Positions 1-12,800 of a DNA stretch of 64,000 nt are shown here, piece after piece. Numbering within the stretch: position 1 is the first letter of the stretch; every line of letters begins with the position of its first letter. A program made the position numbers and the translations under genes. The notes under the pieces are model-generated. The model had not been told where the DNA came from and did no database searches. It saw only the letters and a program-made list of their open reading frames with translations. Origin of the DNA: Pipra filicauda (lineage: Eukaryota; Chordata; Aves; Passeriformes; Pipridae); assembly GCF_003945595.2 (NCBI RefSeq), contig NW_024104365.1, positions 5,675,049-5,739,048 of the forward strand, given 5' to 3'.

Positions 1-3000
1 AAAAATCACATGAAACCAATTAAAAGAAACAGAGTAAAGATAAAGCTTGAAAAAAGAAACAGGACTGCTTTAAGTGCCTTCATGTCTGCACCCCAGTCTA
101 AATTACCCTTGCTAAAAATCATGATGTTCATAAGGTTGAAACCCCCCTGGCTAGGACCATGGAATACAATGGACCTAATTTGTTTAGCTCCTTCACCAGC
201 CACTAGGATGCCAAGTTTTCATTAATTATACTTGGTTAACTGGAGGAAAGGTCTTCCTAATGCTCCCTGATAAACAGTTGTGATAGCAGCCTCATGAGAC
301 CAGTTACCTGTCAGGCCTTCTTTTCTGCTACATTCTTGTTAGTACATAAAGATTTGGTCTACTGACTTGAATAATTGTGCCTTCAGTTGTATGCATCAAA
401 GCAATTTACAAACAAGCATTCATTAATAAGAACAAATGAATAGGGCATTAACTATTTTAGTTTATTCTTTTTTAACATCCTTATTGCTGATTTGGAATAC
501 TAAGCCAACACCAAGCATATCTGAAGCTACAGAAAGATAGAAATACAGTATTAATTCACTATATATGTTATTCTTCCCTTCACTTTCCACCACGTATTTA
601 AAATTATCTATGGACTTAAACCCAACACATTTTAACAGCAATTCCATAATTCTTACATGTTTTGGTCCAAACTGTTACAAAGAGAAAAATATTTTAATAT
701 AAACATTCAAAAAGGGATTAGGAACACAAACTTTTAAATAGTAAATATTTTATAAAGGAAGAGATAGAATGATTTTTTAATATGTGCCTTGGCTATGGAA
801 TATTGTCTTTCAGAACATTTTTATGTCTCTTTCAATTGAGTAGTTTAGATTAAGAAAAAACAACTATGTAAAATTGATGTATTGAAGTCAGTTGTCAAAA
901 TGGTCTGTACTTATGCAAAATGTCCACAGCAGTAGTAGTTAAAGTATATACAATACTACTAGTGTAAAGTAGTATTTTAGTCTTCCTAATACTCAAGAGA
1001 GATACTTTGTGATCTCTGGGCTCTCTACTGATAAACAGGAAACCCCTAACAGGTGATATAGCAGCTATTCTTGAAACAACAATGGAGGGTTGTTTAACAT
1101 CAGAAATGTTTTAATTGTGAAGGAAGGACTGATCCTGGAAGCCTCCAGGAAGCCTGTTCAAAAGGTTAAGGTATAAAAAGAAGCTATCCATTGCTGGGGA
1201 AATGAATAGTTTGGGATGCAATGCTGCTGCTCCTACATAAATCATATTTTCTAAAATTCAGAACAGCTTTTCCACAATTTCACCTACATTATCTCAGCTT
1301 TGGGGTATACAAGAATACAGGCTTGAATGACTTGAGAGCTAATTCTTAAGTCTGTCTCAAGCTCAGGAGAGCAAAGCCCATGTGATATCTCAGTATCTAT
1401 AGTAATTTTATATAGCCTAACCCAGTCTCTACTTGAATGATGATATGCCTAACAGGTAACATGCAAGAAGTGAGGCACCCAGTGTCTGTGTCCTACCTCC
1501 AGTGTTAGATTGTAGGCATCAGAAACAGCACTGTGCATGGCAAAAATGTGTAGGAATCCTAGCCTGTGGCTTTCTTTCTTTGAATTATCTCTCATGAAAA
1601 ATAAAGAAATCTAGCCACAGGCACTACAACAGGTTGAGCTCTGAAGCATGATCTGAAACTCTTCCCAGTCCACAAAGGAGAAATTAAGTTCTGAGCAACA
1701 GCGTAACTCTGGTATTTTTGCACTAAACCAATCATTTCTGCTTGAATTATAGTGTATCTTTTGAAAAGACAGCTTGTATTGATTTAAGAGTTTCAGGTGG
1801 CATGGAAATCACTCCACTGCTAATACAGTGCTTTATTTTTAGTTGACATTCACCTCCACTAGCTTACATCTCTTGATGTCTTTATGCTTTTTTTTCTGTT
1901 AAGATACATAAATCTTTCCCATGTAGATACTTCGAAAATGAGATCAAGTCACAGATTAATCTCCTGTTGGATTATTTGATGGATTGATACTTTAAATCTT
2001 CCACAGTGGAAGGGTCTTAAATCTTACCCTATATAGTCCATTATTCAGATTTCAGACTATCTCAATAGACCTTTTCCAATTTCAGGTATTGCTTTTAAAT
2101 ATGTCTTTCAGACACAGTAATAGCCTCACTGATGCTATAAAGTGTAAGAGCATTTTCCTCCTCCTTCTCCTAATATTCCCTGATGGCTCTGTTCTCTGAC
2201 TGTATTTGAGATGTGTTTCTCTAGCTTCTGCTTAAATCAAAGATCGCCTTTATTAAAAGGTGGAAATTTTAAGAAAGCATGCCATTCTTGGATAAAAATT
2301 TCTCATTTATTTTTTGTCTGAGTTTGTCCATTCAATGAAGGCTACACTGATTGTATTGTATATTTTTAAAATCAGAATATGTGAACTGAGCCAAAAATTT
2401 TCTCTGTCTGATTCCCTGAACAGTGAAGACATCATACTATTATACAACACTGTTTTAAGTATTAACAAATAAGATCTTCAGTCTATGGAGGACCACAGTG
2501 CTAATCTGCAGCAGTTTCCTGTCAAACAGGCTATAAATATTTCTGCAACCTCACATTGTTGTCAAAAGAAATAGGAAAAACAAAATTCTGCACATCAGTA
2601 AACATACCTGGTGCAATTTTTCCCTCAAACACCTTTTCTCTCAAAATGCTAAGAGAAACATGGGAGTTTAAAGCACAGAGCACTGGGCCTGAAATTTTAC
2701 ACCCTTCTGCTATCGTAGTTGAAACAGCACAGAAAACAGATTGCACTTCTTTTTCCTCTGAAAATGAAGGCAGAAGAAAATCAACCCCATCTTGCCTTGT
2801 TGGTGGGAAGGGTGAGGGTAAAGGAATGCGACAGCAGTTTGTATCTGCCTGTTGGACAAGTGCCTCTTGCTAAATGCACGTGTATATATTGCATTGTGCA
2901 AGAGGGAGTGCCTCACTGCACACCTAGAAAAATGCTGAAACAAACACAGGTGTTTTCTTGAGACCAAGAAGATAAAAAACAACCAACAAAATATATGGAA

Positions 3001-4171
3001 ATATAACAAAAAAAAGGGGTTTTGAATTTTACCTCATAGTGGTTTATGCACTGTTGAACACGGATCAACACATTGAAGCACTGGAGATGGAATTATTCAT
3101 CCAAGATCTGAAAAATGTTAAAGACAGAGCTGGTTACACAACCATTCAATACCTTCCTTTAGGAATTATTAGTAGGACTGTAAATTACTCAGATTTAATT
3201 CTTTGGGAAACAGGCCATTGCTCTGGGATATTTGAAAAAGTATCTGACACATATTTACAAAAGAATCATTATATTTGGGTTCTATAATAAACATCCTAAA
3301 ATCTATGATGTGCAGTACAGCATGCAAACTATTTCTCAAGAATAGTGAATAACTCACTGAAATCACACTGAGTAATATAGATCTGGTTCACAGAAAAATA
3401 GATATGAATCTTTACCTGTAGAATTTTTGAACCAATCTCTTGAGATTTTATGTATCGTGATTAAATTTCTCCCACTCTGTTTCATTATAGAATCAAATGC
3501 ACTGAAGTATGTCTCAATGTTATTTATTACTAGGTATTGTGAAACACTTTCTCTTGAAGGGTTCTCTTGGAAAACACTAATTTTTTTTGAAATGGAAATA
3601 TTTTGGTGAGTTCTTACTGAGCAAACAGCAGGGCTTCATTTACCTGTTTTCTAAAGCAGACTGCCAGCTATGTGCCAGACTTGCAGCCCAAAGCAGGGGG
3701 GTTTGGCAAATGAGCCAAAAAAGATTCTAGACACCTGTTGTGATGTTTCTAAGTTTCCATAAGGTTTTGCATAATTGGTGGATTTTGAAAACTTTCGCTT
3801 CCAGACTGTCTTGGGAATGGAATTCCTAATATGGTCCTTGAAAAAAGAGTACATGTGAGAGGATAGATAAAAACAGGAATGTGCTGCCCTGTAAGGGAGA
3901 ACTCAGTCTTTTTCACTAAACATGAAGGTGTGGAAGACCTTCAACAATACATGAATATGGCGTGTATGTACCAATAACATACTGACATCTAACTGCCTAT
4001 GAGAAATGTCTTTTAAGAAAAGAAGTCTTCACTTTCCTGAAGTGCTTTTTGACATATTATAAGTTTCTGTCAATATCCATGGCACCTTGATCAAACTCTG
4101 TTGTAGGAGGTTATGCAAGGTTTCAAAGCAACAGTTTTTAGATGTACCATTTTAACTTTCTAAGGCTTTAT

Positions 4172-4307
4172 CTGTTTTTGTTTGTTTGGTTGGTTGTGGG
4201 TTTTTTTTTGTTTGGTTGGTTGGTTTTTTGGGTGTTTTGTGGGTTTTTTGTTGTTATTTTGGTATTTTTGTTTGATTGTTTGTTTTGTTTTGCTTTGCTT
4301 TGTTTTT
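4172..4307 (+). repeat. T/G-rich low-complexity tract (TTTG/TTGG)
   Basis: About 135 bp almost only T and G (GTTTGGTTGGTTG..., TTTTGTTTTGCTTTG). It is a strand-asymmetric simple sequence with no gene content. Confidence 0.85.
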
Positions 4308-5060
4308 AACCTTCAAAAAAAATCCAACCCCACTAAGCTAATAATGTAAACTTCAGATATTTAACCTTAAAGCATCATCCTTTCTTTCTCTTTCCTTATG
4401 AAAACAACTTGGTACATTCTTTGTTGATTAAGCATCTAAAGCATTTGTGGAAACATTTCTGTATCCTATTTATAATACAGTGTCAAATAAAATATTATTT
4501 CCTCTTCAGATCATAAGCACCCATGTCATCAGTGGTCCTCCATTAACAAGAAAGTGAAATTCAGACCTGTGCTTAGTAAAACTGACACCTTCCTACTTTC
4601 AAAAATAATCTGTATTAAACATCTCTCATTCCTTAAGAAACAAGTCTTTTCCAAGGTTATTATTAATCTACAAAGTCTTTCCAAGTGCTGTTATTAAATT
4701 CCTTTTGATATTTGCTCGAAACAACTCAGAGAGTGGTGAGTTAGCATTGCTGCAGCCTCCTTTTTCAATAATACCATGATTAAAAAATACATACTTTGAA
4801 GCGGCCTTGGAATTAGTGTTCTTAAGGGCAAGTTAAACCTTTTGTAACATTACTTTTCTTTCTACATATGAATATACAGATTTTACATCATTGGAACAAT
4901 TCCCTACAAGAGAAGTTGAAGCTTCTTCCTTCTTGCATTTTACAGGACATCTTTTTCAAGTGTTTAATTATTTTTTTTTTACAAAATAATATGATCTTTT
5001 ATCTCTAATAATTTATATTTCTGCAAAGGTTGTTTAGGACAAGGACTCCCAGTTCACTAA

Positions 5061-5180
5061 TATGGTGTAGTGGTTAGGGTCCAGGCATCGCAAATTTAAA
5101 TTTCCTGCTAGTCATAGCTTCAGTCTTTGGGTACCATAGTCCTGCATTTACATTAGAACAGCAATAATGACAAGTTAATT
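5061..5180 (+). repeat. MIR-like tRNA-derived SINE relic
   Basis: GTGTAGTGGTTAGGGTCCAG (5065 on) resembles the A-box region of MIR-type SINEs, and TTTAAATTTCCTGCTAGTCA occupies the place of the B box and following core. It is strongly decayed; only spacing and partial matches support it. Confidence 0.4.
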
Positions 5181-7094
5181 ACATTTGAAATGTTGAGATT
5201 TTCATATACAAAAATAATATGTACATATAAATTCTTAAGGTAGAGGCACTGTCATGTTTATGCCTCTAACTTCCAAAGTCATTTTACTAATCTGAATTCT
5301 TGTTTTACCAACTACCACAGGAAAGAAATTGGGCAAGAAATAGATATCAGATAGTACATATGCAGATATGTGCTAATGGCTATAGTAAAAATGTTAATTA
5401 AAACAGTAATGCTTTATATAGAAAAATAGTTGGTAACAAAGAGAGAGTGGCGGATACCAAAGAGATTCACCTTAAATTTTGTCTCATTTATCTTGGTCAC
5501 AGATGAACTAAAAGCAATAAGAATGGATGTAAATGATATTTACATAGTATAAGGTTTATTGTGGTAAAAAAACCCACTAAAGTTAGACAAGAGGAATGAA
5601 AGGCTAGAAATTTGATCAGAAAATAAGAAAATTAAGTCAAATCTGGAAAATATGCAGACTAGTCTAGGGGAAGAATAACCTGAAACGAAGATATTTATCA
5701 GCATAGGGATTCAGCCAAAATTCCTCAGGGTGACACTGGATTGCAAATTATAAAGGATCTTGCTAAGGAATGCAGCAACAAAAACTGCCAGTGTAAATTC
5801 AGGCTGTACATGTAGAGGTACAATGCTGCAGGCTAGGGAGAAGATAGCTCTAGTCTGTGTAGCATAAAAGAGACCACACCACAGATATAGTTTATGGTAA
5901 CAAGAGTCTCTGTGCCAAAAAATTTCCGTATGCTGGAGGGAGTTCAGAGAAAGCAACAGAAATAAACGTGGTTGTAGGGACTAATTTATGAGGAAAGTTC
6001 ATATGAAATAAATACCTTGATTTGGTTAAAGAGTTACTAGGAAGGAATATGATTACATTCTTCAAACACTTGAGGACTATTATCATCAAGGAAGAAGATA
6101 AATAGGATGCATAGCTGATCTGGCTCTACATCTACTTTCAAAATGTCCATATAATTGAAAAAAACTTCTATATTGTCTCCCAGATGAACACTTTCATCTT
6201 ACTTCAAATCTCTCTCAAAATGGATGTGCTAGTATAGAGGTCAAACACAAAAAAAAAGGAGAAAAAAGTTATTTTATATCAAATTAAACAATTTATCCAG
6301 CCTAAAATATTGTTTTTATTTTCCTTCTCTTTCAGCTTGGTTTGCAGAAGACATTAAGACAAAGGTTAACTCTTTCACAGAAGATAAGCCCTTCAAAATT
6401 TCCTCATGATGTGGTCCTGTTTTGTAGAAAATACATATAAACTTAATGACAGCGAGACAGAAACTCAGATGTGTCAGTCCCTAGGTGTTCGGTTTAACCT
6501 ATAAACCACATCATTCAAGGAAGTATCTAGAGGCAAAGAAATGGAAATCGGGGGTAGAATGGATCTGAATCAGGATTTTCACATCTTAATGGATGGCTGG
6601 AATAATAGACATCAAGAAGTCTGTTGGAAGAACTTCCTTCTTATTCATTTGGAAGTTGGGGTTTTAGTCTCCTTTCTAAGACTGGCTTAGAAACTTGGAA
6701 GAGTATATTCACAAAAAGTCAAAATGAGCCTTCTTGACATCCCCAAAATAATTGTCCTTTAAGCTCAACCTAAACTGTTAGCTGAATTAGGCCCAGATTT
6801 ATAAATAGCTTAAATGTGGCAAAGTTGGTATTTCTCAGCCAAGACTAAAAAGACTACTAAAAAAACACAGGAAATAAAAATAGATCTCTACCATAGAACT
6901 TAGTTAGGTTGTAAATACTTCCTGTGCCGATTGCTTTATCCAACTGACATACACAGTTTAACTGATGCTCATAAAGTCCAAGTCAATTTTAAATTTGACA
7001 GAGTTAAATAATTAATGGAACTGTTCAGTCATGTGCACAGTTAATTAATTCATATGAAGTTAATGGGTATTCTGAATTTAGCTTCACCACTGGG

Positions 7095-7172
7095 GACTTC
7101 GATCTGGGCATGATTCATGCGACCGGCCAGAATTAAATCAGTCGCCAGAGTCATAACGGTAGGACTCCTAAT
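7095..7172. other. CpG-bearing block in AT-rich DNA
   Basis: Five CpG dinucleotides lie within 59 bp (7100-7158) in sequence reading GCGACCGGCCAGAATTAAAT then CAGTCGCCAGAGTCATAACG, while neighbouring kilobases have almost none. GCGAC and GTCGC can pair across 17 nt. It has no ORF. It could be a constrained non-coding element or an old repeat core. Confidence 0.4.
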
Positions 7173-8507
7173 GAACACAATTGGGCAAAATCTTCAGGCT
7201 TGCTGGGAAGAACAAGTATTTTGGCTTGCTTTCTTAAATTTCAGGACTTTGTGATATGCATGTCATTTGTGCACTTACTGAAAATTATCAAACACAATTG
7301 AAGACATAAAATTCCAAACACAGATTTTAAGATGTTAATACCTTTCTGCTAAGACGTTGTCAATATTTTCTGCCAAGTAGAAAGCATAAACATGAGGAAT
7401 ATGTAGTTTCACTTTGGTTTTCAGCACTTTGAGATGCCGGACTACTTCGCTATCTACCTAAACGTGGATCTATTTGCTGAGTTTTTAAGCTGTTGACTTT
7501 TATTTCAGAACAAGTTATTCAAGTCAAACTATCAAACTTTCACTGAATTCAATAGTACTTGCTGTTAAACTGCTTGTTAAAAGTAGTTATGGTTAAAAGT
7601 TAAAATGTATTCTCTCATAACATTGGCAAGAATATCAATATTCATTTATTTCTGTTGACAGAGGAAGTCAATCAAAAGAGAATCACATTGAAAAATAATT
7701 GATAGTAGCAGCATACTCTTTTGAAAGCAGCAGGCTACATACTTCTGTAGGGAAAACATAAATACGAACTTCATACATGGAAATATCTCCAAAAAGCAGA
7801 AAATTGTTAAGTACGCTGCTATGCCAGATTTTTTACAAGATTATGATAGTTCTGCTTTCACTTTTTCGACCAAGGAACTTGTGTTTTGTCTTTGTACACT
7901 GATACTGTACATGATTCAGTTCAACACTTCTGTGAGATGCTGGCCCAAAATATTTGTATGTCCTTCCACAACAATCTGAAGGCCTTTCACATGTAATCAG
8001 CATGGAATCCCCTGGAGCCATTTTACTACCTAGCTTTTCGGAGTAAAGTGAGTATAAATTGATGGTTTTGCCCTAACACAATTACAGACATTCCAGCTCT
8101 TGTCAGACTAGATCAGGCCCTTGTAAACATTTAGACAATTCTGAAAGAATTTATGTCACCTGTATTTTTTGCAACAAAGATATTATCATATTTTTACAAG
8201 AATAACTGTCCCCGTGCTGCTTCTCTCTCTCAGTGAAAGTAACAATTAGATTAGTTAATATTTCAAGGGTTTTTTGCATTGCCTAAACAGAATAAAGCTT
8301 CAAAAGTTCAAACACTCGTATGTGTTTATATGCTTATACCCTGAGGATGCAGTATACTGTAATCATTCTTTTTTTAACAGTCATTGATTCCTTCTGCACT
8401 GGTCAATACTTACTTAATTCCACAGCCTATTATACAGATTTTTTGGTTCTTGCATTCTATTTGGTATAATCCATTAAATGTGATCCAGCCAACCATTTGT
8501 CTGAATG

Positions 8508-8519
8508 TCCTTGAACTTT
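8508..8519. repeat. LINE target-site duplication, copy at the element 3' side
   Basis: TCCTTGAACTTT, identical to 9880-9891. It directly abuts the element at 8520. Confidence 0.9.
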
Positions 8520-8532
8520 CATCATGGCTAGG

Positions 8533-8546
8533 CTTCGCGAACGAAG
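8533..8546 (-). other. 3'-tail hairpin with UUCG loop in the LINE
   Basis: In the 40-bp tail after the RT stop, the minus strand reads CTTCGTTCGCGAAG. This folds as a perfect 5-bp stem (CUUCG/CGAAG) around a UUCG loop. It lies 13 nt past the stop and 13 nt before the 3' end of the element. Several LINE families use a 3'-terminal stem-loop as the RT recognition site, and that role is inferred here. Confidence 0.6.
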
Positions 8547-8559
8547 ATCTGGGAAGGCT

Positions 8560-9879
8560 CTATCCGCATTTGCTACAGGCACGCTGGTGGCTTATGAGGC
8601 CAATACGTGACAGACATATCCGATTACAAAAGGCACAGCAGAAAGAGTCCTTAGATGGTGTATTCTGCAATATACGGTTCTTTCTGCGTTGCCTTTTTTC
8701 CTCAAGAGTGATCCTGCGTGTGTTCTCAAAGGAGACAGCTGCGTTATAGATGGTGTGTCTCCAGGCCTCCCGATTGGAGGCCAGAGTAGACCAGTGATGA
8801 AGATCAATATGGCCAAGGCTGAGATGTTGTTTCAGGGAGTCCTTGTATCTTTTCTTTGGGGCTCCTCTCATGCGGCAGCCGGTGGCAAGTTCACCGTAAA
8901 GCAAGATCTTAGGGAGGCGGTGGTCCTTCATCCTTGAGACGTGCCCTGCCCATCGCAGCTGTGTTCTCATCAACATGGCCTCAATACTTGTGACTGCTGC
9001 TTGCTCTAGAACAGATGTGTTGGTCACATAGTCTGACCAGTGGATGTTTAGGATTGTGCGGAGGCAGCGTTGATGGAAGCGTTCTAAGAGACGCAGGTGG
9101 TGGCGGTAGATGACCCATGATTCGGAGCCATATAAGAGAGTCGACAACACTATGGCTCTGTAAACACTGATCTTGGTGCTTTTCTTCAAGTGTTTATTAC
9201 GCCATACTCTTTTGTGGAGTTTTCCAAAAGCACTATATGCCTTTGCTAATCTGTTGTCTATCTCTCCGTCGATCTTACCATCTGAGGAGATGAGGCTACC
9301 GAGGTAATTAAACTGTTGGACTGATTTGAGCTCTGATTGGCCAATGGTGATGTGGGGATGATGGAAGACTTCCAGAGGTGCAGGTTGATGGAGAACCTCT
9401 GTCTTCTTTAAGCTGACTTCCAGTCCAAAGAGCTCAGCAGCATCTGCAAAGCAGGATGTTAAACGCTGCAGGGCTGCTTCTGTGTGGGCGACAAGGGCGG
9501 TGTCATCAGCATAAAGCAGCTCCCGGACAAGATGGTTTAAGGTCTTGGTGTGGGCCTTCAGTCGCCTTAGATTGAATAGGCTTCCATCAGTACGATATCG
9601 AATGTAGATACCGTTCTGATCATCGAGGTCTGCTGTGGCCCTTTGGAGCATCATGCTAAAGAAGACGGTGAATAGGGTAGGAGCGAGAACGCAGCCTTGT
9701 TTCACACCATTCTTAATTAAAAAGGGCTCAGAAAGTGTGTTGCCATATCTGACTTGGCCGTGCTGATCCTCATGGAGTGAGATGATCATTTTAAGGAACT
9801 TGGGGGGACAACCTAAACGTTCCAAAATCTGCCACAGACCTTTTCTGCTCACAGTGTCAAAAGCCTTGGTGAGGTCAAC
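8560..9879 (-). pseudogene. Reverse transcriptase ORF fragment (439 codons, uninterrupted)
   Basis: This is the element-derived coding segment, truncated at its 5' side, so the endonuclease and the first part of the RT domain are missing. The frame stays open into flanking host DNA to an ATG at 9951, so a 463-residue reading exists, but its first 24 residues are not from the element. Numbering from that ATG: motif A VDLTKAFD with Asp26, motif B NGVKQGCVLAPTLF (81-94), catalytic LLYADD (Asp149 and Asp150), motif D GLEVSLKKTEVL (176-187), motif E FNYLGSLISSDG (214-225), and a thumb/connection region including LLYGSESW and QLRWAGHVSRM. A basic region is followed by a Cys/His finger C439-x2-C442-x12-H455-x3-C459. 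The stop is TAG at 8562-8560. No frameshift or internal stop occurs over 439 codons, which suggests a recent insertion. No host promoter is evident, so it is treated as a dead copy. Confidence 0.92.
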
Positions 9880-9891
9880 TCCTTGAACTTT
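9880..9891. repeat. LINE target-site duplication, copy at the truncated 5' side
   Basis: TCCTTGAACTTT, identical to 8508-8519. It directly abuts the truncated RT codon at 9879. Confidence 0.9.
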
Positions 9892-12800
9892 ACAGTGAAT
9901 CAAATGAGCATTTCCAATGAGAACAAAATAGGTGCATATTCTAGTAAGCAAGAATCACTTTCATAAATAAAATATTAATTTTATTAACGGAATGAAGCAT
10001 TAACAGCTAGAAATTTCCTTGCAAGACAGTTTTCCATTTAGAATAATAAAAAATCCCAAGAGGATATAATAGAAATGGATTTGATCTGTAAAATAAGGGT
10101 TTGGATCTTCTTCTCCTTTTGTAAGAAGACTGGCTGCTTCAAGTCTCCCAGCATCTCCTGGATTTATGCTACCTGTTTATGCTCTCACATTAGAGTTTGA
10201 TTCCTCCTACCAGGTCTATGTTATTCAGAGGTCACAACACACACATGTGAGGAGAAGACAGCATAACAGATGAAAAGCAGTAAATTACACTGGTCACACT
10301 GTATGGCACTAGTCTTTGGTATAGTGTGCTCTTTATTGTCACACACAAGCAATTTTGGCAAAATTCTGGGACAATTTGGATAAATAAATCTGAGCAAATG
10401 TGCAGCTTTTGACAGAAAGAGGCTTAGTCCTCAAGCATTTTTGAAGGATACACTTCATACTAAGATACTATTGTCATATTTTCATTTTAAATGTCAGCTC
10501 TCTCTGTAAATTTCTGCTTCTACATCCCTGGAACTACAAAGTCTATGTATTTTCTGCTTAAGAGATCAGCGAGAAAGCATAAACATAGTTAAACCACATT
10601 TAACTTTTTTTCTCTTTTTAAGAGAAAAAAAGGAATCTCTTTTTGTTAATCCATACCCAGGTCCAGAGACACTGTATGAAAAGTCCAGTAACATGTCTGA
10701 ACTTCTTGATCAGAAGACACATATAGTACTCCACGGTGATACTGTTTCTCTTGAATATCCCTAACTAGAAGGATACCTTCTGCTGCATTTATCTCCCTTT
10801 TTCTTTCTAACGACTTCTCCCATAGCTCCTTAGGAGACAATAGAAAAAAAGAAGAGACTTTTGTTGCTTGTTTTGTACTGACAGACAACAATGTAGCTCC
10901 AACAGTAAAAGAAAAAGAAAACTCAGCCTTTGTCTATAGCCTAAGTCCTACCACTTGACAATTAATAGAATGAGGATACCAGAAAAAACATTATAGAGGT
11001 CTAGCAAGAGTATCCATACAGAACAGATAGACAATTACAAATAGATTTACCCTTTGTTCTTCTGATCTCACGCTCTTGTATTTTAATTACACATTTAATG
11101 TCTTCAGGAAGAGCACTACAATATATTATCACCCAGCTCACAAGAGTACATGCCAGCAACATGTAGGACTGCTCTTCAGTGAAAGAACTAAGTAGTGCTG
11201 TATTAACCCAATATGATGAAATAGCCTTAAAATAAAAAAAAGGAAAAAGAAAGCCAGTGACAGTTCTTTTTATTTTTTCTTCCCCTCTCCCATGAATAAT
11301 TTGAAGATATCTGGAAAGTTAACAAAGAAATTACAAATTTTAAACATTTTAAGCAGGTTCTATGACAGAGAGTACTGACAGAGCTGTGACAGAATTATTA
11401 ATATTTTTCCCTATTCCTGTCACAATGTATATTTTCCCTCTTTTTTTTTTTTTCAGAAAGACTGAAAAGTTGGCCTAGATTACAACAAACCTTAAAAAAG
11501 TACTGACTTTTAAAAAAAGAAAACTACCTCATACTTTGACTAATAAACCCCCCTACTTTTTGACTGAACCCTGGTATGGTCACAATTTCAATGACAGCGT
11601 TACCAGATAATATCACTACATGATGATCTCTGTAAAGATTAAGAATGAAGCAACTGAAAGCTGGATTATTTTACAGCAATGTGATGATAACAGAGGCATT
11701 TTAGAGTCTGAGAGAACAATGAACCCTGGATACTAAGTGAAGACCGTTTGGCGAACTTTCATTTGGAAAGATGCAGTGTCTGCACAGAGTCGGCTCTGAA
11801 GGCTGTGGGGATAACCAGAAAGACTTAGTTCCTGATTCAGCCAGGCATTTAAGGTCATGAATAGTCCCATTGAAATCAATGAGATTACTCACTCACTTGA
11901 AGTTAACCACATACTTAAGTATCTTTCTGAAATGAATGTCTACACTTGCAGAACTGTTGTAGAGAACTGGTTTGCCAGAGACTGCCTACAAATCAGCTTT
12001 GTAATGTTTGTTTGGAGAGTCTGCCAGAACTTTCCCATGAAAAGGTACATTTTTCCACCCTACTGAACTGTCAGAATAGCTAGAGGCAAGTAGGTAAAAC
12101 AGATAAAATAGTCCTTTGCCTTGTTCTTTAAGAAGATTATGCAGGGGCATAGAGTAAGCTCTTTGCACTTTGCCTGGTGTGTCAAGAAAGTCAATTGTTT
12201 TCCAGACCAGTTTTCTCATATTTGTATCTTAATGAGTGAGTTTATTACTGGAGCAAATCCTCCTCCTGGGAAGCACTTCTAAAATAAAGTGCTGATTGAT
12301 TTGCAAGATTTGCAAAATGTTATTCATATTTCATTGTTTTTCAAAAAGGCAAAAATATCCCAACAGAATTGTTCCAGAGGCTTGAAAGGAAGTCCCCTAT
12401 CACTAAAGCGGAAGATGGTACTATTATTCTTATATAAATTCAATTAGTGCAATGAAAGGGAAAAACCAATATACACACTTTACCATTATGAAAACTAGAA
12501 GCTTAAACAGGTAGATGAGTCAATAATTTAAAATAATTCTAAACAATGTAACAATGTAAACAATAACTGCTGAAGATTAATAAACAATGAACCTGTACAC
12601 AGAACAAAAACCCACTTAATTTTCAAAATGAGGCTAGGTGTCCAAGAAATTACTCTGACTTTGTAATCTGAAAAAAAGGAAAGAATTCTATACATAAAGT
12701 ATAAAATATGTAGAAAACATGAAGATATATATAGTATATAATTTTTTTTCCTTACAGGCTGGAAGTCAGAAGCCATGTTAAAAAATGAGATACCTACAGC

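Larger units (their letters stand above)
1..8507. other. Non-coding AT-rich region, left end
   Basis: Apart from the T/G tract (4172-4307), the MIR-like relic (5061-5180) and the CpG block (7095-7172), I see only short chance ORFs of up to about 105 codons. None carries recognisable protein motifs or splice context. By synteny it lies downstream of LURAP1L towards MPDZ, but no MPDZ PDZ-domain exon was recognised. Confidence 0.7.
8520..9879 (-). mobile_element. 5'-truncated non-LTR (RTE-like) retrotransposon insertion
   Basis: A 1360-bp LINE insertion bounded by perfect 12-bp direct repeats TCCTTGAACTTT (8508-8519 and 9880-9891). On the minus strand its 5' end (9879) starts inside the reverse-transcriptase domain at codon VDLTKAFD. 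Its 3' end (8520) is only 40 bp after the stop codon and finishes in ATGATG. A variable target-site duplication, 5' truncation and a very short 3' tail ending in a short repeat are hallmarks of target-primed reverse transcription and resemble RTE-type elements. CR1, the dominant avian LINE, ends differently and the CR1 copies here are heavily broken. I recognise the protein type (DLTKAFDTVSR...RYRTDGSLFNLRRL...) as common in fish and invertebrate genomes. Assignment to a named family such as AviRTE is only a guess. Confidence 0.93.

Noticed and set aside
8384..8749. 121-codon plus-strand ORF across the LINE 3' end
   Set aside because: It runs antisense to the RT frame and spans the host/element boundary, so it cannot be an ancestral gene.
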